64,000 nt of DNA. Origin: Euglena gracilis. Lineage: Eukaryota; Euglenida; Euglenophyceae; Euglenales. Both the position numbers and the translations under genes were made by a program. Below, in pieces: positions 21,243 through 30,328 of this stretch; the stretch's first letter is position 1, and every line of letters begins with the position of its first letter. Where the stretch lies: assembly GCA_039621445.1 (NCBI GenBank), contig CP154955.1, forward strand, positions 51,427,384-51,491,383. Direction: 5' to 3'. The notes under the pieces are model-generated. The model ran no database searches and had not been told where the DNA came from. It worked only from the letters and a program-made list of their open reading frames with translations.

Positions 21243-21620
21243 CGTTGAAGAATGATCCAGGTGGAAGGGACAGCGAAGGCGGAGCACAAGGCAACAGTGA
21301 GGTCCTGCTCTTCTTTCCGGCTGTTGTTTGTGTTTTTGGTGTTGGTTGTGGTGTTTCTTACTGCGATGAGGTGTCGGAGTAGGCGGACTTGGAGACGGTG
21401 TCGGACTTCTCGGTGGCTCGCGGCGGCGGGTTGCTGGCCTGTCTGTGGGTGAACTGAAACTTCTTGGGGGGGGCCTTACCGACTGTTTTGTTTTTTTCCG
21501 GGTCGGGGGGGGGGGGGCGGGCTCACTGTTATCTTGTGCTCCGCCTTCGCTGTCCCTTCCTCCTGGATCATTCTTCACCGGAGTTCGAGACAGCTCCGGC
21601 TCCGCACAAGACCCCAGTAA
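21243..21620. repeat. 3' terminal repeats of DIRS-like element
   Basis: 21243-21300 is inverted at 21522-21577 (CACTGTT..CTTGTGCTCCGCCTTCGCTG...). Two further blocks match the far end of the element in inverse orientation. 21300-21366 (GAGGTCCTGCTCTTC..TTTCTTACTGC) matches 43855-43922. 21591-21616 (GCTCCGGCTCCGCACAAGAC) matches 43922-43947. The two blocks are separated here but adjacent at the far end. This permuted arrangement is typical of DIRS-type terminal repeats and their internal complementary region. Confidence 0.65.
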
Positions 21621-21796
21621 GGCTTTGTGCACCATTTTTTGGTCAGCAACCCCTGCCTTTTTACCCGCTTCCAACCGCAAATAATGGGAAGAAAAGGCCT
21701 GCACATTTTTCCATTTTCCAATCTGGCACACGTCCTCAGAGGGCAAACCTGCCAGTTTATACATGTACACACTCCTGCCTCCCTGGTGGAATGGGG
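21580..21796 (-). pseudogene. DIRS-like tyrosine recombinase, C-terminal part
   Basis: Residues YKLAGLPSEDVCQIGKWKN followed by AFSSHYLRL are the last catalytic block of a tyrosine recombinase, with the W and nucleophilic Y in register (G-W-K ... HY). Just upstream, HSTREAG supplies the H-x-x-R motif in the neighbouring frame, so one base has been gained or lost there. The gene continues on the other side of Ty3-1 at 39574-40451. The 5-bp repeat TTTAT at 21797-21801 and 39569-39573 marks where it was split. Confidence 0.7.
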
Positions 21797-21801
21797 TTTA
21801 T

Positions 21802-22234
21802 AGTGTACGTCCCACCCCGGCTTTTCTACTTACGCTTTCCTCCTGAAAAGCCCGCGGGGGGAGTAACAATAAAATTTGCTTCCCTTTTCCCCTTTTGAAT
21901 GCAAAGCACACAAGCAGAAGAATTGGTGGGACCGCAGTCCCTTATATGATTGTGACTTTTGCTCTTTCGAGCTTTGTAAAAGAAAGAAAGAAAACTTCTA
22001 TTCAAATGGGACTTCGCCCTCAGTATTCTAAAAGAGAATTGCAAAGCACCAAACCCAATAACCTTGAATTAGGAACCAGTTACTTTCGCTAAGCTTTCGC
22101 TAGCTCTGAGATTCTCTCTTTGTCTTATGGTTTTAACCATGCCACTGTGTACGGCCCGGCCGTAGCCAGGTTGTAGGCCGTAGCCCCTTGTATCTGGTAC
22201 ACAGTGCCATGGCAGAATGGCTGCCTGGTACACA
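21802..22234 (-). repeat. Ty3-1 3' LTR
   Basis: 433 bp; on the - strand it starts TGTGTACCAGGCAGCC and ends GGGACGTACACT, so it closes with CT rather than the usual CA. Identical by eye to 39136-39568. The boundaries are fixed by the TTTAT target duplication on the outside and by the polypurine tract inside. Confidence 0.93.
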
Positions 22235-22245
22235 TCCCCCTCCCA
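22235..22245 (-). promoter_or_regulatory. Ty3-1 polypurine tract
   Basis: On the - strand TGGGAGGGGGA lies directly against the 3' LTR. This is the expected primer site for plus-strand DNA synthesis. Confidence 0.8.
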
Positions 22246-23494
22246 GGGCTCTGCCCGATTTCCCTTCTGGACCAGGCCAGTCGGGATGCCAGGCACAGTC
22301 CCAGGTTCAGGGAGACAGTACCAGGATACCATGGTCTGGTTCCCAATTACGGTTACCTTGTTTGGAGCACAAAGCGCAAAAGAATTCTGACGCGCATGCT
22401 GTGCTTTGTGCGTCTTCTTACTTGACACCGTAGTGTCCTTGTGGTCTTGAATCTTCGCGATCAACATGTTATCCACCGAACTTAAGGCGATTCCGCCATT
22501 GTGTCTTGGGACGGCGTTGAAGGCGATGATGAAATGCGTATACACGCTCGAGACTTCGCTCATTGTTTGGGACTACGCCCATTTCAGCCGAAGCTGATTG
22601 TACGAGACAGGAAACCCTCAACGTTTGTGGGTTTCCTTGAAGTACTCACCCATGTGTGGGTCTTGTACCAAGGTCATTTCGGTTGGACGTAGGTCCAGGG
22701 TATCCTTGTCAGGATTATCCATGTCAATCCTGGGGATAACCCAACTTTTGACTTCTTGTATCTCCTTGGGAAGTTCTGTTCTGAGCGTTTCAGCTCGCTT
22801 GTGGAGGTAAATTTGCAAGTTTTCCCAGAAAACTCTCGGAAAAGTTGCAGGCCAAATGTAGTAGTTCCATCTTGGATGATTTGCTGGTACCTGTGGTGGC
22901 ATGCCAGGCATAGCGTTGAAATCAACGTTATGCACGCGGGATGCACAGGCACAACGGGTTATATGGGGTTTCAGAATGGAGCCAACCCATTCTGAATAGT
23001 GTTCGTATCCATGTCGTTCTGGTGGGAACTCAGGGAGTAACCAACGTTGTGTGGTTTCAGAAACCGTTGAAGGCTTTGTAAACAGTGGGTAGATGACGCG
23101 TAGTCGTCATCATTGAACAGCAGGGGCAATGCAGTCTTTTCAGTTTGAAAGTCAATTGGCATCATTCGTGAAGCATCAGCTTTCTTAGCGATTTTGATGA
23201 AGCATCACATTTCTTATTTCTACATTTTTTGTGTTTCAGAATTTGTCCTCTCCGGGTACGATCTTGAGATTTCGCCATCTGCGGGTATGTCTGCCCGTAG
23301 CATTTGCCCACAGAAAGGGTAACTTCCTCTGTCCTCTTCCGACCGGAACCAGAGTTTTCATTTCTCCAGCCATCATCACCACAAATCAGGCGGCTGCATT
23401 GGGCGTGTTTCGATTTTGTGGTAAAGTCCGTTTGTGTGCAGACACAGACATGCTGTTTCGGCATGCTTTGGACTGTTCAACAGATGTTGTATTG
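22246..23494 (-). other. Ty3-1 accessory region 4, small ORFs
   Basis: Between the 814-residue ORF and the polypurine tract are several short, apparently coding stretches in different frames: 23162-23464 (Lys/Arg- and Cys-rich), 22971-23165, 22618-22935 (105 residues, with NHPRWNYYIWPATFPRVF and a charged helical segment) and about 22200-22563. Their composition looks more protein-like than the antisense frames. They may be exons or frame-broken parts of one gene. No family recognised. Confidence 0.4.
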
Positions 23495-25939
23495 TCATGT
23501 CGGATTGTCAAACAGGAATGTTGTTGGGAAATATTGTGACAACATTGTGAATCCCTTTGTTGTGAACAGAAAACCAGGTTCAATTGTGTGCAGCGGTTTT
23601 GTCCGTTGACAATGTCGTTGGGGCTGTTGTATGTTCGCGTTAATTGTATGGCATTGAAGATGTCCTTGAGGTTGTCGCGTGGCTTGTATCGTCTCGACTG
23701 TTGTCTTGTGTGTATCATCAACCGGCATGTGTATCTTTTGAGGTCTCCGACGTCTTGTCGCGTTTCTCACTCGAATGGTAGAAGTGACCCGGCTTTTCCC
23801 GGCCACTTCGGTATATGTCGGGGCTGGTGTGGTAGCGGCTGAGGTTTTCGCCTTCTTTCCTGATTTGCTACCACTCCCAGGCGGTGGTGGTTTTGGCTCG
23901 TTGTGTCGCTCAGCCGGTTTGCATGGTTCTGCAAGCTGAGGTTTGGCTTTGGACTTACTGCCTTTCTCTTTCCGCTGCGGCGGAAGAGGGCGTTCTGCAG
24001 GGGCGTTCGATTTTGGAGCAGGTTTGGCTGTTGGTGTGGTAGTAGTAGTGGTATTAGATGGTACGTCAGCAGCCGTCGGTACCACCTGTTCAGGTGTGTG
24101 TACCACTACGGGTGTTGTGTCATGTGCTGGCGTTTGTTCGACCGTAGTCGATTCGGTTGTTGTCACCGCTTCGGGTGTTTGGACATCAACCGCGTCTGCG
24201 GCCAGTGTTGTTGTCGAAGCCGGAGCTTCTTGTGTGGTTGCTTCGCCAAGTCCCGTGTCGCGGGGACTTCGCGTCGAAGAAGAAGACCTCGATCGCACCA
24301 TTGCAACCATCGAGGCTACGCCACTTCGGACGCTTCCGAGGACGCGTCCGGCGGCTCGTCCGACTTCGGGTGGTATAAGTATAAAGTCGTTCGGGTCTGT
24401 CCATCTTTGTGCCAGTTCTTCGTCAGTGATTTCTCTTACGACTGGCGCATTTGCCCAGACGGAAGGAACCGTGTCTGACGAAGGTACAGGGGCTGTCGTG
24501 GTTTCGGAAGGCATTTCGGCCATTGTGGGAGTTGTAGGCCGTCCGGCCGTTGGAGGTTCCGTAGGTGTCTCCGGTTCTGTTTCTGGTAATGGTGTTTGTG
24601 GTCGTTGCTGAACAGGCGTTGTGGGTGGCACTTCGGCCCTTAGAGCCTGTTGTACGTTATCTTCTCCGCTTTCAGAATCCACAGATGCGGAGGAGACGGA
24701 GCGTGTACTGTGTTCATTGTCTGTCCCTTCTTCCATTTCCTCATCGCCGGATGATCCAGAAGAGGAAACGGATGAAGAGTCCGAAGAGTGTACGGGTGTA
24801 TGTTCCACCGACATTGTAGGAGCAGGTGAAGGTGGAGGTAAACGTTCTTCGGAACGTTTAGTTGCAGGCTTCGCTGCTGTCTTCGTTGTTGTTGTTGTAG
24901 ATGATGCAGCCATTATAGGTTGTTCAGCTGCAGACTGCGCTGCTTCGGACTCCGCCGGCTGGGGTTCAGGTTCAGGTTCAGGAAGTCTTATACGTGGTCG
25001 CAGACGGAAGTTTTGCCATCCGACAAATCTGTTTCCTCCCAATCCGCGAGGAAGCCAGTCCAGTATCAGGATGGCCAACCCATCCTTATTTGTACGTTTG
25101 CCCTTGAAAAATGGGGCAAAGTCCTCTCTTCGGAGGGTTTCGCCAAACAGGCGTTTGATGTACTTCCGTTTTCCTTCTTCGTCCCATGCAGGTCGAAGAG
25201 GGAGGTATTCTTGTGGGAGTTGTTGTTTTGGGTTGAATAAATTGTAGATTTCCAGAGCATAGGACACCCATGCTCTCCATTGGAAGGTCTGCATATGCAG
25301 AAGCATTTGTCGGTGGTTTCGTCTGGCGTATCCGATTTCCCTGACTTCGAGGGGATTGTGGCAGATGTGTCCGAGTAGTCTTCGTTGTTGTTGGGCCTCC
25401 GCCCATTCGCGTTGGTGGGGCTGCGCCCTTTGTGCATTTGGGCAGTCGGTTGTCCGACCGCGCACGCCAAAGCCCCAGAAGTCCACGGGGAACTTGTGGT
25501 GGCAGTGGGTGCACCAAAGCACGAATTTTTGTGGGTATGTCAGGTCGATTCCGACCACTTGGAAGTGTGGGCCGTAGTGTTCGTTGAGGAAAATTTGGTA
25601 ATTGTAACAGAACATTTCGTGTGTGACCAATTGTATGTCCTTTGGAAGTGGGAATACTTCCCATTGTATGCCTTGTGGTCCGATTTCTCGGATATTGTCG
25701 AACATTGTCTTCAGTGCGTCAAGGGATGATTCCCATCCGTATTGTAGCTTTGGATGTGGCAAGTAGTGCGCTTTGCTGGCCGGCATTGCAAATGAACCGA
25801 AGTTCAGGCAATGGAATCCAAGCCAGAAAAGTAGTTGCCAGAAACCCGGCAATTTGTCGATGCCATCCTGGCTTTCGTAACAGGAAATTGTACCGTCGAA
25901 GAAAAAGCCACGAGCTTTTTCCTTGTAGAGTTTGACCAT
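23495..25939 (-). CDS. Ty3-1 accessory ORF 3, 814 residues, unknown
   Basis: Begins at an ATG (25939). Residues 1-320 look globular, with a hydrophobic patch (FWQLLFWLGFHCLNFGSF, about 32-49) and a possible zinc ribbon or knuckle, C-T-H-C then a Cys some 20 residues on (about 150-178). Residues 330-800 are low-complexity Pro/Thr/Ser/Glu with poly-Ser, poly-Thr and basic patches. The N-terminus may really begin upstream: 25804-26184, in another frame, contains GYDLDVQFMIDHLFW and HEYYEGQHPWVVAPKYI and runs into this ORF with a one-base shift near AAGGAAAAAGC. It sits where env lies in errantiviruses, but I see no signal peptide, furin site or fusion peptide. Function unknown. Confidence 0.6.
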   Translation of the reverse strand: MVKLYKEKARGFFFDGTISCYESQDGIDKLPGFWQLLFWLGFHCLNFGSFAMPASKAHYLPHPKLQYGWESSLDALKTMFDNIREIGPQGIQWEVFPLPKDIQLVTHEMFCYNYQIFLNEHYGPHFQVVGIDLTYPQKFVLWCTHCHHKFPVDFWGFGVRGRTTDCPNAQRAQPHQREWAEAQQQRRLLGHICHNPLEVREIGYARRNHRQMLLHMQTFQWRAWVSYALEIYNLFNPKQQLPQEYLPLRPAWDEEGKRKYIKRLFGETLRREDFAPFFKGKRTNKDGLAILILDWLPRGLGGNRFVGWQNFRLRPRIRLPEPEPEPQPAESEAAQSAAEQPIMAASSTTTTTKTAAKPATKRSEERLPPPSPAPTMSVEHTPVHSSDSSSVSSSGSSGDEEMEEGTDNEHSTRSVSSASVDSESGEDNVQQALRAEVPPTTPVQQRPQTPLPETEPETPTEPPTAGRPTTPTMAEMPSETTTAPVPSSDTVPSVWANAPVVREITDEELAQRWTDPNDFILIPPEVGRAAGRVLGSVRSGVASMVAMVRSRSSSSTRSPRDTGLGEATTQEAPASTTTLAADAVDVQTPEAVTTTESTTVEQTPAHDTTPVVVHTPEQVVPTAADVPSNTTTTTTPTAKPAPKSNAPAERPLPPQRKEKGSKSKAKPQLAEPCKPAERHNEPKPPPPGSGSKSGKKAKTSAATTPAPTYTEVAGKSRVTSTIRVRNATRRRRPQKIHMPVDDTHKTTVETIQATRQPQGHLQCHTINANIQQPQRHCQRTKPLHTIEPGFLFTTKGFTMLSQYFPTTFLFDNPT

Positions 25940-26039
25940 GTTGTGATGTACTTGGGAGCAACAACCCAGGGGTGTTGTCCCTCGTAGTACTCGTGCATAA
26001 TTGTATCACATCCGTCTGAAATCCAGAACAGATGGTCAA

Positions 26040-27345
26040 TCATAAATTGTACGTCCAAGTCGTAACCAGGTGAGCCTTCGCTCTTTCCTTTGCCTTTCTG
26101 GCCTTTCTGTCCTTTGCGGCTTCGCGCTCTTGTTCGTTCCAACGGTATGCACCGTCTTTTCGGTATGCTCGTGTTTTTCTCCACATTGTAACAGTTACAC
26201 CAGCGGTGTAATGTCCAGCGATGTCGTCGAAGGGCTTGTCTGGACGCATTAGATGATAGATTTCTTGTAAAGATCGTTGTACGTTGGACGGGATCGGCAG
26301 GTCATCGTTGTCCTGACGATCTCGTTGCGCGTCCGCGCTTTGTGGGTTGTCGTCCAAACGACGACGTTGTGTGTCGGGCGTTGGACGTGTTTTTGGAGGT
26401 GTCGCAAACTCCGGTCCACGCGGACGTTTGCGTGCGTCAACGTTGTAGGGTTTAGCTGGAGCTGTTAAATGTTGTAGAGCTTCCTTGTAAGTAGCGTGCT
26501 GTGCTGGCGACTGAAACCGAGGTTGACCCGAGAAAGGTTGTCCCGGTTCAACAGGTGGTTGTGTCTGTCCAGCCGAAGCCGGTTGTGAAGGGGTTGTGAC
26601 AGGAGGTGCTCGAACAGGAATTGTAGATTGTGCGGGTGCTTTTGCACGTGCCGACTGCGCGGCTTGAGCTGGGGGTCCTGTTCTTTGTATAGGTGTAGGT
26701 TGGTTTGAACCTGCTGCTGATGCGGCAGGTGGTGTAGATGTTGATTGTGCAGTCGAAACTGCTTGTACCGGTTTTGTTTGTGGTGCCGGAGTAGGTTGAG
26801 CTACTGGCGGCACAAGATTCGTCGCCGAAGCGAGTTGTTCCATTGGACCAGGTGGATGTGGTGGTGCATTCACACGCAAAACTTCAGGTAGTGCCCAGGT
26901 GGGTATACCCAAAATTTTGGAATTTGGACCAATGCCATCCATTATCACTCCTTTCACATTGATGGCTCCCAAATGGGATCCAAGTTCGTAAATTTTGTCA
27001 AGGGGAAGATATTGTTCTCCTTTGGATGTGTAAGCGAAATCCGCAGATTGTGGTACTCGTTCATAGTGAATATTGCCCACTACGGGACGCAGGGGGTTTT
27101 CTCCGACAACCCGTATCGCTGTCGGTTCCAGCAGCGGTACGGCGAGGTCTTGTCAGTGGTTGCGGTTGAGATTGTACCGATGGTTGAGTTTGTACGAGTT
27201 GTGATGGTGGAGGGGCCGGTTGAGGTGGTTCGTCGGTTTCCATGGTATACTCCGGCTCTGGTTCTGCCGTTGTATACTCGTCACTTTCGGCCATTTCGGC
27301 CATTTCGTCGGTATATTGTTCGTCGTATGGCTCTTCGGCCTCCAT
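26040..27345 (-). CDS. Ty3-1 accessory ORF 2, frame-broken, unknown
   Basis: An ATG at 27345 opens a strongly acidic stretch (MEAEEPYDEQYTDEMAEMAE) in one frame, to 27061. From about 27130 the sensible coding continues in a second frame to 26040: GNIHYERVPQSADFAYTSKG, a long Pro/Gln/Ala linker, then a basic region rich in DRKARKAKERAK. A third frame then carries on as 25804-26184. The breaks could be indels, assembly errors at short homopolymers, introns or recoding. The middle is low complexity. No known domain recognised. Confidence 0.5.
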
Positions 27346-28445
27346 AGCGTATTGTGATGTGTGCCAGCCTCCCAGTTCCGGGCAGGCGGCATGCGTGGGG
27401 GAGAAGAAAAACGTTGTTGTTGGAATATTATTGGTTCTTGTATTTGTACGTCACCCATCTCACTTTCTGTGAGTTCTGGAGTATAGCGGCGCATGTGTTC
27501 CGCGTAAGCACCCACTGGGTGCACTCCGCGGAGCACAGGCGGGACCAGGACTCCCAGGTCCCTGAGGGTTACGTTGTCTGGAAATCCGGATTCTCCGGGT
27601 TGGAAGAAGATTCTACCAGCTATCGTACTCTGGGACCACATGTCCCAGGTGGCGATAGGCTTGTTGGCGATTGCAAGCAATTGTCGGCAGTACGAATCCC
27701 ACATCACTCGGATGAAGGGATCCGGTCTGTCCTCTGCGCACATGCGCAGAGCGTTCCGAATTGTATCTGTTGAAGCCGTTGTCAGTTCACCCATGTACTT
27801 GGGGAACCGAGGCATAACGGGAGCGGCATACTGCCTTTGTGGGGGTTGTGTGGCATACTGCCCTTGTGGAGGTTGTGTGGCATACTGCCCTTGTGGCGGT
27901 TGTGCGGGGTAATAGTGACTACGTAGTTGTTCAGCCCATTGTCGTTGTTCCGATTGTATATATTGTTGCTCTGCAGCCGCAAAAGCAGCGCGTTGGGTAC
28001 TGCTACTGGCCATATCGTATCTCCTTGGGGGCCGCGGTTGCGGCACCGCAAACTGTTCATAGGCAGATTCCGTTTGTTGTGGAATCATAGGTTGAGATTG
28101 TAAGCCACCAAGTGTAGTTTGTTCTGGGGTAACATGCGGAACCGCATGTTGAGTCACAGGGAGATTTGCCACTACGGGTCTTGCTGCCGGAGCAGCTTGT
28201 AACGGAGGGGTTGCCACTACGGGCCTTGCTGCCGAAGCAGCTTGTAACGGAGGGGTTGCCACTACGGGCCTTGCTGCCGAAGCAGCTTGTACATGCCGAC
28301 CGGGGACTTGCTCTCCACGAGGGAGTGCAAGTCCTCGTCCTCCCGAAGGAGGTTGTGGGTGAGGGGGTCCTCCCGTAGGAGGTTGTCCAGGGGGAACATA
28401 CGGTTGGGAGGATGGGGGACCAGGTCCCCTTCCTCCAGCATCCAT
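27153..28445 (-). CDS. Ty3-1 accessory ORF 1, about 430 residues, unknown
   Basis: I place the start at the ATG at 28445 (MDAGGRGPGPPSSQPYVPPG) rather than at 28751, because the sequence between has poor coding character and contains a strong 3' splice acceptor ending at 28479. The N-terminal half is Pro/Gly/Gln-rich with three copies of a repeat of the form AASAARPVVATPPLQ and three of QPPQGQYAT. A compact segment follows (MPRFPKYMGELTTASTDTIR, about residues 220-340). The last 65 or so residues overlap the acidic start of ORF 2 and may not be translated in this frame. Could be a structural or RNA-binding protein; unknown. Confidence 0.55.
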   Translation of the reverse strand: MDAGGRGPGPPSSQPYVPPGQPPTGGPPHPQPPSGGRGLALPRGEQVPGRHVQAASAARPVVATPPLQAASAARPVVATPPLQAAPAARPVVANLPVTQHAVPHVTPEQTTLGGLQSQPMIPQQTESAYEQFAVPQPRPPRRYDMASSSTQRAAFAAAEQQYIQSEQRQWAEQLRSHYYPAQPPQGQYATQPPQGQYATQPPQRQYAAPVMPRFPKYMGELTTASTDTIRNALRMCAEDRPDPFIRVMWDSYCRQLLAIANKPIATWDMWSQSTIAGRIFFQPGESGFPDNVTLRDLGVLVPPVLRGVHPVGAYAEHMRRYTPELTESEMGDVQIQEPIIFQQQRFSSPPRMPPARNWEAGTHHNTLWRPKSHTTNNIPTKWPKWPKVTSIQRQNQSRSIPWKPTNHLNRPLHHHNSYKLNHRYNLNRNH

Positions 28446-28478
28446 CTCGAGAAAAAGCAGATAGTAGCAAGTACTGAG

Positions 28479-28500
28479 CTGTGGGGAAACAGAGAAATAA
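28479..28500 (-). promoter_or_regulatory. Candidate 3' splice acceptor before accessory ORFs
   Basis: On the - strand TTATTTCTCTGTTTCCCCACAG ends with AG at 28480-28479, 34 nt before the ATG at 28445. A pyrimidine-rich acceptor in the gap between integrase and the first accessory ORF suggests these ORFs are expressed from a spliced subgenomic RNA, as env is in retroviruses. The donor was not located. Confidence 0.5.
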
Positions 28501-28765
28501 GGCATTGTACGGTAACATTGTACGCATGCAACCAAGTGTACAGAAACACAGAAATAATTGTATGTTTGCAATAATTGTAAAATCAAAATTGTAGCTCCAA
28601 GTGTAAAAGTACTTCGTATAGGACCGTAGTCCTTTAGCGAAAAGTCCTTCGCTAGGGACAAAATGGTTTGGCATCCGCCCATTATACATTTGGGCATCCG
28701 CCCATTATACATTTTGTCAAAAGTCCAGGCTATGGACAAAATCTTGGACATTTGTACATTATCCC

Positions 28766-30328
28766 TTAGAAGATGTTTACAGAAATGTCAATGTTGTTTC
28801 TTTTGTTCCATAGCTTCCAGTCTTGTTGGATATAACCAACAAAACTAGTTGCAGGTTCCCAAGTGTCCTCTTCGGGACCATACCCTTTCCATCGTACTTT
28901 CCAGTAGTGTATACCCCTGTCCACTTTGTGGTCCAGGATTTTGTCGACGACAAAATCATCTGTTTCAGGCAGTTTTGACCGTGGTTTGAAGTAGAGACAG
29001 GGTATTGCTTTACCGTTCGGTGGAGTCAAGTATGGTTTGAAGTCATCCATGTGCACATCCTCAACCCCGTTGGGTAAAGCGACTTTGTAGCGCCCACTTG
29101 TACCCAACCGGTCGAGGATCTCACATGGCCCGATCCAGAGGGGGTCCAACTTCGTGGATTGCATGCGGGTTCTACTGTTCCGAACCCACACGCGGTCACC
29201 TGGGTTGTATATCGGTGATTTGTATTCTTGTAAGAATTGTTTTTGTTTTTGTAAATGTATAGCGACTACGCGCTTTTGCACATCCGTGCGCAATGATTCT
29301 ACTTCAGAGAACCATGTTTCGCAACTCACGCTAGAACGAGCGGGTCGTTCTGACGGGATGTCGCCGATGGCTGGGGGGTCTCGTCCGAAGACGATCTTGT
29401 ACGGTGAGTATTGTAGTATTAACCCCGGTAAAGTGTTGATATAAAATAAACACCAGGGTAAGATTTGTAACCAGGCATTGTGCGATTCGGCCAGTGAAAG
29501 TCGTAGCATGTTGACTACAGCTTTCACTGCCGCTTCCGCGCGACCATTGCCTTTTGGACGATAAATGATAGAAAAATGCTGCTCAATTCCGAGTAAACCG
29601 CAAAGAGTTGTAAAAAATCGAGAAGAAATCAAATGATCTTGATCACTCACGATTTCATTCGGTAAACCCATGAGGCAAATGCATTTTTCTAAAAACATTT
29701 GTGCCAAAACTTGTGCTGTCAACCCTGCTTTCTGGCATGGAATGGCTACAATGTACCCACTCAGCCGACAGACGACAACAAGAACGTAATCGTAAATTTT
29801 GTCATCTGTTCCTTTGCAAGGTTCAAGTTCCAGAAAATCCATGCAGAGGGATGTAAAAATGTCATTTGGTACGGGGAAGAAGTCCATCGTACCAGGGGGG
29901 GTACCTCTGCGCGGTTTCACAGCTTGACAAATTTGGCACCGTTGTGAAATTTGTAAACAGCGCTTGTACAATTCTTTTTCGGTGAGGGTTGTACAGTACC
30001 TGCGACCCACCAAAGAAAGAAGTTTGGGGGCCCCAGGGTGACCTTGGTTGTGATAACACAAAAGTACGTCATCAACCAAGTCACAGGGTATGCAGTACTT
30101 GTATCCGGTATCATTCCGAAAAATCAAACGTAAAGGCGATAAGGTGTAATTCTCAATCAATTCACCATTACGCAATCTTTGTACGATATCATTGTAAAAA
30201 TCATCTTTGGAATAATCCCATTCTCGAAGAGAGGAGATGGGGATTCTGATCGCGTGACCCGGCGGGGGCCCGGCATTCTGCCGCGTTGTCGTTTTCCCCG
30301 TACGGGGGCTATCGGCAACCGCCGCCAA
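28766..30328 (-). CDS. Ty3-1 integrase with chromodomain
   Basis: Inserts the cDNA into the host chromosome. An H-H-C-C zinc-binding domain (HNQGHPG..., CQIC) lies at about residues 86-135. The catalytic core has D (CMDFLEL, about 160), D (SDQDHL) and E (GNGRAEAA), the last two exactly 35 residues apart. A GPY/F-type domain ([14 protein letters not shown]) follows, and the C-terminus is a chromodomain (VVDKILDHK...YWKVRWKGY...TWEP), which marks it as a chromovirus. It is in the -1 frame relative to the upstream PR-RT ORF and overlaps it by 172 nt. It probably has no start of its own and is made by frameshifting at 30292-30298. Confidence 0.93.
   Translation of the reverse strand: MAAVADSPRTGKTTTRQNAGPPPGHAIRIPISSLREWDYSKDDFYNDIVQRLRNGELIENYTLSPLRLIFRNDTGYKYCIPCDLVDDVLLCYHNQGHPGAPKLLSLVGRRYCTTLTEKELYKRCLQISQRCQICQAVKPRRGTPPGTMDFFPVPNDIFTSLCMDFLELEPCKGTDDKIYDYVLVVVCRLSGYIVAIPCQKAGLTAQVLAQMFLEKCICLMGLPNEIVSDQDHLISSRFFTTLCGLLGIEQHFSIIYRPKGNGRAEAAVKAVVNMLRLSLAESHNAWLQILPWCLFYINTLPGLILQYSPYKIVFGRDPPAIGDIPSERPARSSVSCETWFSEVESLRTDVQKRVVAIHLQKQKQFLQEYKSPIYNPGDRVWVRNSRTRMQSTKLDPLWIGPCEILDRLGTSGRYKVALPNGVEDVHMDDFKPYLTPPNGKAIPCLYFKPRSKLPETDDFVVDKILDHKVDRGIHYWKVRWKGYGPEEDTWEPATSFVGYIQQDWKLWNKRNNIDISVNIF

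Noticed and set aside
23943-25247. Long + strand frames of 190-220 residues opposite the 814-residue ORF
   Set aside because: Antisense shadows of the Pro/Thr/Ser-rich accessory ORF, rich in Val/Ser/Cys as expected.
23495-25939. Envelope glycoprotein in the 814-residue ORF
   Set aside because: The position would fit, but there is no signal peptide, furin-type site or clear C-terminal anchor, and half the protein is low-complexity Pro/Thr/Ser.
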